Positions 1 to 11,558 of a DNA stretch of 64,000 nt are shown here, one piece after another. Below the pieces are notes generated by a model. It was not told the origin of the DNA. It was given only the letters and a program-made list of their open reading frames with translations, and made no database searches. Origin of the DNA: Actinernus sp. WN-2022 (lineage: Eukaryota; Cnidaria; Anthozoa; Actiniaria; Actinernidae). Location: positions 27,122,001 to 27,186,000 of the forward strand of contig JAOWCC010001501.1 in assembly GCA_030867875.1 (NCBI GenBank), in the 5' to 3' direction. Each line of letters begins with the position of its first letter. Position 1 is the first letter of the stretch. Made by a program: the position numbers and the translations under genes.

Positions 1-257
1 CCTGAAAAACACCGAAATCAATCCATAAAATGGCTAAAAACCGGGAGATTTGAGGCTCTATGCGGGAGACCGGCGATCGGGCTCAAAATCTTGAGACTTC
101 CGCCTAATGCGGGAGAGTTGGCTGGTAATTGGACCGGATCGGATACGGTCACATTTACGGTTGAATTATATTTTTCCTACCACAACAATTTATGACCAGT
201 TTCGTTCATATATCATGTTTTAATTTTTTGCTTTGACAGCTACATTGTACATGTAAG

Positions 258-975
258 TATAGAATACAAATGTTTATCTTTATATTTTGCCCTTTGACAG
301 TCATTTCCTCCAATCCAGCATTTTCCCCAAATTTTAAGCGAAAATAATCTTTCATGGTGTGAGTCAGTATACTAACAGTAGTTCAGTTCTATAAACTGGA
401 AAGCTTAGCGGTCCAGTGTGTCTATTTCATTGACACAAAAATGTGACCTAAAAACTTATTGAAGGCTATGAAAGGGCCCCAAACAGTTTAATTGTTCCAC
501 AAAGAAGAGAAAAATCATGGATAATACACAATAAAATAATTGTCTTCCCTGAACTGGTTCCCTTTTTGTTTGCCCGTTTCCGTAGGCAGGAAGATGCTAA
601 ACTTGAGTACCTACTGACATTATATTAGAACACAACGTAACCTCCGTGCTTTTGCAAACTGTCTAGACCAGTCGTGTTGTTAACAGTAACACTCCTGGAT
701 GTTGATTCCCCTGTAATGTAGTGGGGGAAAATAAACATTTAGAAAGTTAAACTGGAACACTTACATGTACATTGTAAAAATTCCTGTCAAATTATTGTTG
801 AAGCTTTAAATGTAGGTGAAAGTCTGCTGTAAATCTGTTTTGCTATGTCCCTATTACACTACTGAACTGAACTACTGACTCACACCACAAAAGGTTTTGT
901 TTGAAATTCGGGGGAAATGGCAGAGGAAATGACTGTCAAAGGGCAAAATATAAAGGTAAACATTTGTATTTTATA
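258..975. repeat. Long inverted-repeat element (~0.7 kb)
   Basis: Arms of about 110-130 bp face each other: 263-391 and 862-970. They share the phrases AATACAAATGTTTA, GCCCTTTGACAGTCATTTCC and GTGAGTCAGTA, with small indels between arms. The middle (about 392-861) has no open frame of note. The shape fits a non-autonomous DNA transposon or foldback. No clear target duplication was found, so the superfamily is not assigned. Bases 1-257 hold nothing recognised. Confidence 0.6.
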
Positions 976-1650
976 TATTCTGACTACACTGACAAATCAG
1001 TATAGTTTATTGTGGGATAGTTGCCAGACAACTCGGTAAGACTAATACAATTAAGCAATTAGTATAAATTGTATTGTTAACTAATGGGAAACTGCCAGAT
1101 ACGAAAAACTACTAAAACCACGAAAAAACCACCGTACCCTGGGGTTGTGGCCAAAAAACGTGGAAATGTGCGGAAATGTACTCCTCGACCTAGTGCAGCA
1201 ACCCGAATTCTCAGAGGGCTAGTATTAAGTTAATACAAAGTACATGTAACCATGCTATAATCAATAAGATATCTAAAATAAATTCTAAACAAACTTGTAG
1301 CTGACTGGCCTAGAATGACTACTTTTCCTGCTCAAAGCATTATACATGTATATGCTAGAAGCATTACCCATATATAATAATATATCAATGTAAGCCACTG
1401 CATGGGGGGGGGAGCCAGATGTACATGGGTGTAAGATGCAGAGATTTACTTTACGATGGGTTTTAATTCCTTAAATCGGCAAACTAGAGTCAACTCTACA
1501 ACTCTCGAGTGTTCTGGCTTATATCCAATGTCTGTGATATTACTGGCACATGCCAGACGTGGCATGACATAACTACATGTATGCAACTAGCTTAAGTTAC
1601 ATGATTGGTTGGTGATCATACATAAAACATAAACAAGATAATATGACTTG

Positions 1651-1821
1651 TCACGATAAAGGGGATGAATTTTTCGGCTAAAGTGAACAATCTGCACCGA
1701 AAAAAAGTGGTCGCTAAGTGGTCGGCCAACCACTTACCAACCACTTTTTTTCGGTGCAGATTGTTCACTTTAGCCAATTTTTCTATTCTTTTATTAATCG
1801 TAATCATGTCACGATAAATGT
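1651..1821. repeat. Perfect 36-bp hairpin flanked by a direct repeat
   Basis: Arms 1676-1711 and 1740-1775 are perfect inverted repeats around a 28-bp loop that is itself partly self-complementary. The hairpin is bracketed by two direct copies of GTCACGATAAA (left near 1650, right near 1815). This may be a small palindromic MITE or an RNA hairpin. Apparent frames across it are shadows of the palindrome. Confidence 0.55.
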
Positions 1822-2767
1822 TATTGTAAATGTTCAAATCATTGCACCACCAGGGGAGTACTAGTTGTTAATAGTCAAAACTCTAGTAGATTGCCCTTCC
1901 TCTGAAAAAGGACAAATTGCCATGTTAATACTGTGTATTCTTTAATATAGCCATTTATTGGCCCACATGGCAGACAGAATGGATCTAGATGGCGAAGGAT
2001 TAAGGTACTTGTTCCAGGGGGTGAGTTCAGGGGGTTCCAACATGCCCTTTTATACAGGACCAGTGGTCACGTGACCTTTTTTATAGCCTGTCGATCAAAA
2101 ACAATTTGGCGCTATAGAACAATGGCCTGCCAGTCAGCAGGAATCTGCCTCGCAAATTAGCTGTTAAGTACTAGTTTTAAAAAAACGAGCAGGAGTGTTT
2201 TATCATGAGATATAAACTCAAGGGTGCAGCCCAAGAGTTTACATATATATCACGTGATAAAACACAATATGCAAGTTTTTTAACTGCAGACTTCTAAAAC
2301 CCGAAACCTTTTTGAAGACATGTTCTGAAATACTGTTATAAGACGGTAAAAAGATACTTTAGATTTTAAAAGAACAATTTCTGGTTTGCTTTTGCAAAAG
2401 CACTGACAGTGGGACAAAATTATGCATTTTAAGACAAACACAGAATCTCAAAGGAATAAAACCGATGTTTGATTGCAAAATGGATTTGAATATGAATTGA
2501 TCAGCAATCAGCAGCAGCTGTTGTTTGTTAATGTTGGAATGTTGAGTGGTGTGAACAAAATTGCATAGCTACATGTAGCTAGTACTGCTATTAGGATTTG
2601 TACGCCAATTGTTATCACCTGAACAACTGCCCAAAAATTCATGTCCCATAATGGTGTACATATTACAGCCATGGGTTATGAGTTGGGTGCTGAAAGAATA
2701 TTTTTCATTCCCAGGTCTAGTCATTGCATGGCCCGACTGGCTTGTAAGGTCTGTGTGTTTACAGACA

Positions 2768-2998
2768 CTGATACAGCACTGATAAAACATCAGACTAGTG
2801 TCTACATGAGATTAATACATGTAGACAATGGTGTTTCAACCGGGCCACAGTGTCACTCTATAAATCAGATATATAGAACTAATGAATAAAAACAATTAAA
2901 AATAGTTTTATATCTGATTTATAGACACTGTGACTCGAATGAAACACCATTGTCTATATCTCATATAGACACTGATGTTTTATTCATCAGTGTTGTAT
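2768..2998. repeat. Foldback element (~230 bp)
   Basis: The left half (2768-2875) and right half (2905-2998) are inverted copies sharing CTATAAATCAGATATA, GACAATGGTGTTTC and TGATAAAACATCA-type blocks. A smaller hairpin, GTGTTTTATCA/TGATAAAACAC, lies upstream at about 2195-2265. No coding potential is seen. Confidence 0.6.
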
Positions 2999-3161
2999 CG
3001 GGATATATAGGCCCATCACGTGATGCTTATTGGCTCACATGATTGGCTGAATGCCTCATTGACAATTAATTAGTTTTAGAATTAAAATTGAAGACCTTGC
3101 TTCGCCTGAAGACGTGACTCTATGTAAATCTCCAGCGATAACAAACTGGCTTTTAGTCACA

Positions 3162-4155
3162 GTGCTCGACCTTAACTTTTTTAATCACTGGTCCTGGGAC
3201 TAGTAGAGCTGAAAATTTACTAGTCCAGAGAAAATTCCTGGTAGTCTCGACTCCGGCATGCCAATATTTGTAGCCTGCTTGCAGGCTCTGGTTGATTTGG
3301 GCTTCCTGTGGTGAGTGAGAGGAGGGGGAAGGGGGAAGGGGGAGAAACAGAAAGGAGAGCCTGCGACAAGACACTGTGTTGTTGAAATTCGCCCCCATGA
3401 CGTCACATCCCATTGCAAGTTACATTTTTCACAAGTATTTTAAAATCAAAGTTTTCGCTGAGATTCTGTTGTAAATGTACCCTAGCATTGAACCCCTTGT
3501 ATTTTTCCTGCATGTTTGATAATAAAAGGCTGATAAAAAGAGAGAAAACAGCAGATAAATCACTGTGATTTTAGTGAAAAGTTTTCAATTTTAACTTGCG
3601 TGCACTGCTTACACCATAATACACACCATTTTTGAACAAAGTGTGCGCGCCCTGTAGGTAGATTCGTGGGCGAATGGGAATTTAAAAAACACAGTGTCTT
3701 GTCGCAGGCTCTCGATCCTTTCTCTTTCTCCCCTTTCCCCCTCCTCTCTCCCACCACAGGAAACCCCAAATCAACCAGAGTCTGCAGCAGGCTACAATAT
3801 TTGCTGATCTCTAAGCCAGCTTTCATGATACATGCACGAGTGAACAAGTCAAAACAAAGATGTCGGCGATAGCGGCCTTCGCTGGAGCTCCTGGGGCTGA
3901 CTAGTGCCCAGTCCTCGCCTCAGCCTTGTTCAGTCTTCTCGGCTCTTTTGCGATTGTCTTCGGAACGTTTGCGAAGGAACGCGTTCAAACAACAATCACA
4001 GGACATGTTTTTTGCTTTTTGTTTTTATCTTTTATTAAACATTACAACATCATAGAATAGTTACTAGTCCTGTGACCAGTGGCTCTATTTTTTTACTACT
4101 CCAGAAGCATTTCTTACTAGTCCAGGACTAGTGGACTACCGCTAAGGTCGAGCAC
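3162..4155. mobile_element. Non-autonomous DNA transposon with GTGCTCGACCTTA termini (~1 kb)
   Basis: The ends are inverted: GTGCTCGACCTTAA at the left and TAAGGTCGAGCAC at the right. Next to both are CTAGTCC-rich subterminal stretches. A second internal inverted repeat (about 3258-3395 against 3667-3808) carries a purine/pyrimidine-rich block and the phrase GGTTGATTTGGG. Flanks TAGTCACA and CGAGTCAA are only loosely alike, so the target duplication is uncertain. Frames inside are shadows of the inverted repeat. Confidence 0.55.
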
Positions 4156-4838
4156 CGAGTCAAACAGTTCTTCGTTCAACCATGAGTTACCGGTAAGCCA
4201 GCGACTTACAATTAACTGTAATGATGTCCAATGGCACTTTACACAGAGTTGCTTTTTCAAAACGTTCGTACTCCGTCTTTCCAACAAGTATCTCCACTGT
4301 TTCAACCATCTCTCCAGCTTGGCATCCAACTTCAGAGAGAGTGCATGAAAGTCTGTTTGAGTACATGTATTTCCTGCCAAAATGTACAGCCAATTAATGA
4401 GTGCATGCATGATAATGTTGTTTCTAGATCTATATCCCACCCCTCCCCCTTTCCCCCAATATAGAATAACAAAACAAAACAAAAATAAATATTTTTGCTG
4501 TAGAAATGGCTTGATGACTTGCTTATTTTGAGCCGTATTTCATTCCTGTTACATTTCAAGTAATATCTTAGCATGCCAGATGATAAATACACTGTACATG
4601 TACTTTGTTTTTAGTCAGTTTAATTAAGCACCTACAAATGTATAAACACCTATAAACACCTATAAACATACTACTACATTGTGTATGCCCTTTTTCCACA
4701 AGGTCTTCAATAAAATTATAGAGTTTTCAAAATTTTGCCATTCCTTCAGTTTTAAAGATATGACCTAAAACTTGGGCTTTTCACTAATTTTGGCTTGCTC
4801 TTTCCATTTCTGGCATCCATATTGTTCTAGTGCTAATT

Positions 4839-5091
4839 ACTTGGGCTGCCTATGGCAGCACCGAGTCTAAATCTGCAGGCCGTTAATATTTTTTTGTTTA
4901 ATGCAGCAAAATTTCTGCGCAAGCGTTAAATTTCAAGTTCACCACCAATCAGATTGCACTGTGCTGGTCACGTAACAATCGCCAGGTTAATTTATTTACA
5001 TAATTTAATACAGTAAAATCAAGATGGTGGACCCGCGAGGTAATTTCTCTAAAATTTTGAGTCCCATCTCTCAAATGTAAGCAGTTTAATT
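4839..5091 (-). repeat. Tail module T1 of a head/tail repeat family (inverted copy)
   Basis: This is the reverse complement of the modules at 10080-10399 and 26281-26510. Its outer end at 4839 is a stem-loop built from ACTTGGGCTGCC and GGCAGCACCGAGT. The shared body includes GATTGCACTGTGCTGGTCACG and CAGAAATTTTGC-type phrases. In this orientation it pairs with the head module ending at 11320, giving a possible 6.5-kb parental copy with later insertions inside. Confidence 0.6.
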
Positions 5092-5311
5092 TGAGGTATG
5101 TTTTGTAGGTTTTATACCACATTTCATCACATTTCATTTTACTCTCGGTCATAATACATACCAGCGCAAACACTGTGATCGGTAGGCCAACACTAAAATA
5201 GTTTGACCGCGTTTTTGGCTGGTTTACCGATCTCGTACGATCTCTCTGTGTACCGGTTATACAGGTATACTAAATAGCTGATTTATAGCGAAATATAGCG
5301 ATTTACTAAAT

Positions 5312-5425
5312 ACCGTATTTGACCACGTACAAGCCGCACCCCCACTTTTTGGTTTCAATCTAACCTCAAGTTCAAATTGAAAACTTAAATGAAATGTACC
5401 GCGTATAAGGCGCACCCCGAGTTTA
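5312..5425. repeat. Short interspersed repeat (TACCGTATTTGACC / AAGCCGCACC)
   Basis: It starts with TACCGTATTTGACC followed by AAGCCGCACCCCCAC. Related pieces occur at about 7105-7190 and 10405-10492, the latter as an inverted pair (TATAAGCCGCACC ... GGTCAAATACGGTA). This is probably a small MITE family. Bases 5426-5689 show nothing recognised. Confidence 0.5.
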
Positions 5426-6636
5426 GAACATCAGCAAAAAATATTATCCGAGTTTCTCTCAAAACTTAAAACAACTGATTCATTTTATCTAAAATACAAA
5501 ATAATGTTGTTAAAATAAACTCTGTGTCGAATTCAAAACAAAGTTTATTCTGACACTTTAATTCGTAACAGTTATCGCTGTAACAGTTATGGCTGCTGTG
5601 GTATCAAGTTGATTTATAGTATAAAGTGCGACTTCAGAACCACTGAATTTAATTGTGTTCGACACGGCAGTAGCACAGTGTTTTAAACGGGCCTAAGGCC
5701 CATTCCACCGTTACGGACATTACACTCAGACATAATTTTTCTACTTATAATTGCTGCACTGCCCAGGACATTCATGGTTTTACTGTTTTTTGTTTAATAC
5801 ATTATACCTTGGAGTTCCCTCCCTTGATTGGCAGGAAAGAAAAAAGAGTGCAGATATTAAGGTGTCTGTGCCGTTGACTTAAATATGCGTTACGGACATT
5901 ACAACTAAAACAACCAGACTTTTTGTTCACATCTTTAAAAGCCAGATTCCTGTGAATTTTGAGAAGTCTTAAGAGAACAAGTATTTTTTGTGAATGGGCT
6001 AGTGGTCAAAGTTTTGTTCTACAGTGATAAATTTCCAAAAGGTTTATTTGATTGTGTTGCTAACTGCAAAAGTATAGCGTTACGGACATTACAGGAAGTG
6101 TTACGGACATTACAGTCTGTGGATTTGACACTGCAGTTGCATGTATAAATCCTCTTTGTACATTTATTTTGGTTTATTCGTGTTCTCCAACAATATTATT
6201 TAATATTAATAATTATATTATCCTAAAGAAAGCTTAAAAATAAACTTTTGAGATCAGTTCGACTAATTTGCTGTGAAAGTTTTGAACAGTGATGACACAG
6301 TGCGCCATTTACCGCACAAATACTTGAAGATAGCGTGGTGTTTTCTTGCTCGTGGAGGAACTATGTATAACCATCGAAGTAACAGGCCAACGACAACACT
6401 GCAATAAGCTTTGTGGTGGAATGGAGATCCCATGTGACATTTAGTTGCTCCTGAAAAGCAACTATAAACCGTCTTAAAGTGTCTATGAAACGAACATTGT
6501 TTTCACTTAATTTTATTAAACAAGGTTTAAGTTATTGGCTTCTGTTGTTAGAACTGAATATCCTATCCTCCAAAACTGTAAAAGCTCAGTCGAACATGCA
6601 AAATTCATGCAACAAATTTCGCTCGGTCAAAAGCAC

Positions 6637-6708
6637 GGAAATACCTTTGCACATGCTTTTGTTTTCAAACTCTATACAAAAGCATCTGCAAAGGTATTTA
6701 CGTCACAA
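6637..6708. repeat. Hairpin inside element A
   Basis: Inverted arms GGAAATACCTTTGCA and TGCAAAGGTATTTAC surround an inner pair GCTTTTGT/ACAAAAGC. It lies in the middle of the left half of element A. Confidence 0.45.
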
Positions 6709-6864
6709 TTGTGTTCCAGACCCCTTAGAATCTGTCGCACAAAAGGTGGTTATTTTGGGTCAGGAAAAATTGTTTTTCCATTTGAAATTTTCTTTTACAT
6801 TAATGTTTGTGTAAAGTTATGTATTTAAAAAAAAATTCCCTTAAAACTGTAAAAACATTTTTTC

Positions 6865-6925
6865 ATTTGATCGACACTTTTGATCGACACATTTGATCGA
6901 CACATTTGATCGACACTTTTGATGA
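6865..6925. repeat. Tandem repeat, ~13-bp unit
   Basis: Four consecutive copies of TTTGATCGACAC(A/T) are followed by a partial fifth (TTTTGATGAAG). It lies inside element A and does not occur in element B. Confidence 0.7.
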
Positions 6926-7104
6926 AGAAGGTTTAACAACAAGAATAACTTACATCAAAATGGCTCTTGCAAAAGCAATGACCAGTGCTTAGTTTCTTTT
7001 CGTTTTGTGTGGTGTTTGGTAGTACACCTTAACTTGCTTGAGTTAATAAAAATTATTTGTTTGAAAATTTTAATTTATGTAAATTTATGGAACCTTGTGC
7101 AGAT

Positions 7105-7190
7105 GTTCTTGCAGATAAGCCGCACCCCCGATTTCAAATGAAGATTTTGGGTAACAAGGTGTGGCTTATCCGTGAGTGAATACGGTAAGT
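7105..7190. repeat. Short repeat with AAGCCGCACC/GGCTTAT ends
   Basis: It contains ATAAGCCGCACCCCC and, inverted, GTGTGGCTTATCC...GAATACGGTA. It belongs with the pieces at 5312 and 10405 and is nested in element A. Confidence 0.45.
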
Positions 7191-7817
7191 GAAATAAAGT
7201 CTTCTGAATTCCATTTATTTCTCATTTTTTCTTGGACATAACAATATGTAATGTCCGTAACGCAACAGCTTGTAATGTCCGTAACGCTTTTCCCCCCTAT
7301 TTTTCTAAGTAAAGATATTATCTAAAACAAAATAATGAACACTGAAATGAAGCCTTTAGTGAACTAAAAAAGCAGCATGAATGATATGTGCAGCTGAGTT
7401 AAATTTTGCCTGTGATAGAGAAAAATAGGCATTTTTGTTACGGACATTACGTAATGTCCGTAACGGATATTCTATCAATTAAAAATCCTGTTAACAATAG
7501 TCGTAATCTGGAATTATCATAGTTCAGTAAATACTAGGCTTGAGGGCTCTTGATATACCAATGCCAGTTTGTTGGGCTATGTCTGGTCTCTATACTACTT
7601 TCATATGAAGTTTTAGGTTTGGTCAACCAGTTTTTTGGCTCTTTGTGCATTATGCAAAGCTGGACCCCCCACACAGTGGGCGTGGCTACAATTCAACCCG
7701 ACTTGCCCATTTTGGATGGCTTGTGGTTTATATTCTTAAATGGCATGGTTTTTTTTCTATTATCACTGGTTTAAAAATTTACAGATTTACCACTTCTCAT
7801 GTGGAATGAGCCCTAAG

Positions 7818-8598
7818 ACAAACGTGAACACTTCAAATAAACTTCTCGAAACGGTGATCAGAATATATCTGAAGAAACCGTAATTTTAATTGCTCAATCA
7901 GTAAACAAAATGAGTAACTCTTCGTGACTTTTTGCTAAAGCATAATTCAAACTATCTAAATTCACAAAGAATGTTCAAGGAAAATTCTTACCTGTTATAC
8001 TACAATAATCGTTTTCATCGGTTTTATACGTGGTTTAAGATAGATATACATGGTCCAAAAAAGGCTCGGGAAGTTTCAAAAACATTTCTATGGAATGTTT
8101 GGCTTAGTGAGCCGATCGTAATATGCTAATTTACATCTCTTGTGCATTTGTTGACGTCGTGAATTGACGTAGATTCAGAATTATCACTCAATCCTGCTCA
8201 GTTAAGCTTGGTAGAATATTCAAAACATGTCTGACTGTTGAACAAGTTTTATAAAATGTTTTAAAAGTTATGTTTTTTAGATTGTTAGGATCTTACAACT
8301 ATTCTACTGTAAAGCAATTTAAACACCCGAGGTAGACGAGATTGCACCATTCTTGCGAGTCATGTCGGTTTCTGTCTCCCGGTACTGCGTAGTCTCATCG
8401 GAAAATTTCTCTGGAACATAAAAATGTCAGAGTATCGGATTTATTGATCACAAGTCAAATCAAACAAACTCAAAGAAATAAGCATTCCGTCTAATGGAAC
8501 AATGAAATAAAAGTTGTGACCTCTATGCTGTTAACTTAATGATTCATTTGATGGGAAATTTTGGCTAATTATTTGATTTTGCTCGACCTTAAATCTGA
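7818..8598. other. Intergenic stretch, nothing recognised
   Basis: AT-rich sequence with no coding domain, no clear repeat pair and no RNA gene visible. One short piece near 8580 (GCTCGACCTTAA) resembles the terminus of the element at 3162 and may be a solo end. Confidence 0.4.
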
Positions 8599-10399
8599 AC
8601 AAGAGCCCATCTGGGCTTTCACTCGGGCCACATGAGATTGAAGATGAAATACACTTTCATTTGAAATCCTATTAGTAATAACCAAAGGGAAGAATTATTA
8701 GCTGAATTTAGCAGTCTTTAGGAGTGGCCGGTAGCGCGGTGACTTTCATTCTCTGCTCCCCTAGTATATATGTAATTTAATAGTTTTGTTTTTCTCGTAT
8801 GTTGACCTTTAAATTTAAACACTACTTATTCGTTTAACACACTGCATTTGAGCAGGCATATATTCATTGTTTTGAACCCGAGAATTAACCGTACTACCGT
8901 ACTTCATGGTCTCTTTCTTTAGTAGTGGGTTGTCGGTCAGGTGATTGTAAACTCTCATCATTTAGCACAGAAAATGTATTCTGATGAATAGGGATCGGGT
9001 TGTCATGTAAGAAATATGGCTCTTGAACAAACTGATAAGCTTCAGTAGGTTGGGTAGTCTCGGAACATTGTCTTCTTTTTTGTATTCTCGATTTTTTTTT
9101 TAAGTTTGAAAGTCGGATCTCAGCTTTAAGTTATATCCGCTTTCAACTCGCCATTTTCAACTTCTAGGTCAATAATATATTCGAGATGACAGCATCTTGA
9201 TTTCGGTCTTGTATATATTATCTTGCTGCACTAATTTGTCTTCCAAATGACTGAGTTTGGTTTCTTGATTCGTGTTTTGATGTGACGAGAGTAAGAATTC
9301 ATTACCCATATCAGTTAGGTCAGCCTCCATGTTACAAATCAAGGTCGTTAAAGCAGCGAGAGAGTTCTTATTGCGGGCTAACAAATATTTTTATCCTCGT
9401 GAAGAATCTAAAGAATTCCGTCTCTTCCGGTTTGAATTTGACTCATGTGTATGTTGCTTTTGGAGTTTCAAGGATATGTTGATCCAAAACTACAGGCTCT
9501 TGGGGTTTTTCATTGACTTGTGAACTTGCAGGCTCTGTAATTTGTTTTGTTTTCTTAGTATAACATAAAGTGTTGAACATGTTCATGTTATCAAGCATGT
9601 CGCGTGTGACCTCTGTTTCTTCGTTCATTAAGTTCTCTACTTTCATCTGTAATCTGGGAAACTCTATCTTTGCCCATGCCTTGGCACATAACTATTCCTG
9701 TTGTTAAGTAGACGTGGATGATTATAAGTAAAATCCTTCGACAGCTTGTAAAATTTCCGCTAGGTCAATATCCTCGCTGGAACGAAATAACTTGATCTCA
9801 ATACTCTCTGATCCAACTTACGGTAAATTTAAATCTCTGACAGTTTTTAAGAGACTCATAATATTGGTCTTGAAGTGCCTTCACCCAAAATAAGATGTTC
9901 TCCTCGGATGTTTTAAATGCAGCACAGCAAGCCGATGGCTTATAGATTCCAATATGTATTTCTTCGAATTTTAGCTTTCCGGATCCTGGCCCCTACACTG
10001 GCTTCAGGTCGTCCTACGTGTCGTATAATAAAATCACTGGCCATCTGGGTAAAAAACGCGGTCCTTCGGCTCCGACAATAGCGCCAGTTGAAATATCCTG
10101 AGCCTGTTGGAAGGCTTTCGCACGAGTGAAGTTAAATAAAACATTAAACTGGCTTACATTTGAGAGATGAGACTCCAAATTCCTCGCGGGTCCTCCGCCA
10201 TCTTGCTTTACTGTATGAAATTATGTAAATAAATTAACCTGGCGATTGTTGCGTGATCAGCACAGTGCAATCTGATTGGTGTGAATTTGACCTTTAACGC
10301 ATGCGCAGAAATTTTGCGACACTTAACAAAAAACAAAAAAACAAACAAAAAAAAACGACTTGCATTTTAAGACTCGGTGCTGCCACAGGCAGCCCGAGT
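8599..10399 (+). mobile_element. Head/tail element copy 1 (head 8599-8850, tail 10080-10399)
   Basis: The head begins AACAAGAGCCCATCTGGGC and continues CTTTCACTCGGGCCAC. The tail ends in a stem-loop (ACTCGG.GCTGCC / GGCAGCCCGAGT) at 10373-10399. The same head-then-tail order in the same orientation is seen at 25400-26510, and on the minus strand for 11320 down to 4839. The ends are not inverted copies of each other, unlike cut-and-paste elements. Helitron-type TC and CTRR ends are not seen. Confidence 0.5.
9060..9646 (-). pseudogene. Coiled-coil remnant, possibly LINE ORF1-like
   Basis: Two minus-strand frames follow each other: 9646-9443 (start MKVENLMNEETE, containing KTKQITEPASS) and 9384-9169 (NMEADLTDMGNEF... 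SHLEDKLVQQDN). A third piece after a break reads LEVENGELKADI. The heptad-like acidic/Leu pattern suggests a coiled coil of the sort found in L1/Tx1-type ORF1 proteins, but no diagnostic domain is visible. It sits inside head/tail copy 1 and is probably decayed transposon cargo. It could also be a non-coding coincidence. Confidence 0.3.
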
Positions 10400-10404
10400 A
10401 AAAA

Positions 10405-10492
10405 GCCTGCTTATAAGCCGCACCCGGACTTTTACTTTTTCTCAAAATGAAAACGAAAATACCCAGCGGCTTATAATTGGTCAAATACGGTA
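10405..10492. repeat. Small MITE (GCTTATAAGCCGC ... TACGGTA)
   Basis: It runs from CTTATAAGCCGCACC to GCGGCTTATAATTGG and then TCAAATACGGTA. The inner TATAAGCCGC/GCGGCTTATA pair is inverted. It directly abuts the tail of the preceding head/tail element. Confidence 0.5.
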
Positions 10493-11044
10493 AATATATA
10501 TACTGTGGTTGAGCAGTTATGGGTTACTATCCTCTATCGAAGTCTGAAGACATCTGAACTCCTGAACTGTGAGAGCAACACTGTCGCTCTCCAGCACAGA
10601 ATAATTTATGATGACCCAAGCAATATTCAACTCTCAAGGTAAACTTAAACAAGAAACCTCTCACGGCCGAGGTTTTGGTTCGAGAAATTAAAGGCTTCCA
10701 ACAATTCCCTTTATAGTTCTTTAATATAATGAGCAGACTGAAGTTTTGGGAATGTGGGTATAAAGCTTTTAATTACAGAGATAACCAACAGGCATTTCAG
10801 TTAATAATCTTAATAATCTAACAAATACCAACTAAAGATGAACTCGTAATGGCAAGAACAGCAGATAAAGTTACATAGAGGCACACAAATTGACAATGTT
10901 TACATGTACATGTAGCTATAGCTCCATCACAGGATGGACAGGATACAACTTATAATATGGTACAAATATAAACATACATTTGAGACAATCATCAATTAGT
11001 ACTCGGAACCTGCAGTATAACAGAACAGCAGACTAAATTGTAAA

Positions 11045-11320
11045 CGTGTGTTACATGAATAAGTAGTGTTTAAATTAAAAGGTCGACATACGAGAAAAAC
11101 TAAAATATTAAATTACATATATACTAGGGGAGCAGAGAATGAAAGTCACCGCACTACCGGCCACTCCTAAAGACTGCTAAATTCAGCTAATAATTCTTCC
11201 CTTTGGTTAATATTACTACATGTATTAAAGAGGATTTCAAATGAAAGTGTATTTATTTTCATCTTCAATCTCATGACTTTTTGTGGCCCGAGTGAAATTA
11301 AGCCCAGATGGGCTCTGGTT
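11045..11320 (-). repeat. Head module H2 of the head/tail family (inverted)
   Basis: About 275 bp that is the reverse complement of 8599-8880. It includes GGGGAGCAGAGAATGAAAGTC, GCCACTCCTAAAGACTGC and GAGCCCATCTGGGC-type blocks, with small insertions relative to copy 1. Its matching tail in the same orientation is the module at 4839-5091. Confidence 0.6.
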
Positions 11321-11558
11321 TTTTTGATTGACTTGCTTAAAAGGTCACGTGACCAGGTCCTGCAAAGGGCCTACTCACTTATGACTCCTGGAGATCACAA
11401 TGTAAATAGCATGCCAGTCTCTAGACCTAAAAAAAATAATTTGCAACCCTACTAGGACTCACTCAACCCCCACCTCCACCGCCTCACAAAATTCTGGCTC
11501 TGCCCCTGAGTGTTGTCCAACCCTGTTAATATGAACACCATATACAGAGACTGCTAAT
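11321..11558. other. Intergenic spacer, nothing recognised
   Basis: No coding or RNA signal. A short C-rich stretch near 11465-11520 contains CTGGCTCTGCCCCTGAG, possibly the end of a MITE of the type at 14950. Confidence 0.3.

Larger units (their letters stand above)
5690..7817. mobile_element. Motif-iterating element A (~2.1 kb)
   Basis: The ends share GGGC(T)CATTCCAC in inverted orientation (left 5698-5708, right near 7802-7814). Inside are eight copies of the 14-mer GTTACGGACATTAC. Four are direct, at 5710, 5889, 6079 and 6100. Two are inverted, at 7248 and 7272. One abutting pair at 7437-7464 forms a perfect 28-bp palindrome. A second element with the same plan and a diverged motif lies at 13362-14818. 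The frames at 6479-6828 have no recognisable domain. Superfamily unknown. Confidence 0.6.

Noticed and set aside
6479..6828. Overlapping 97- and 111-codon frames in element A
   Set aside because: No transposase or other domain; partly from a hairpin; considered and not supported as genes.
8599..10399. Classification of the head/tail family as a Helitron
   Set aside because: A 3' stem-loop is present, but 5' TC and 3' CTRR ends and Rep/helicase are not seen; left unclassified.
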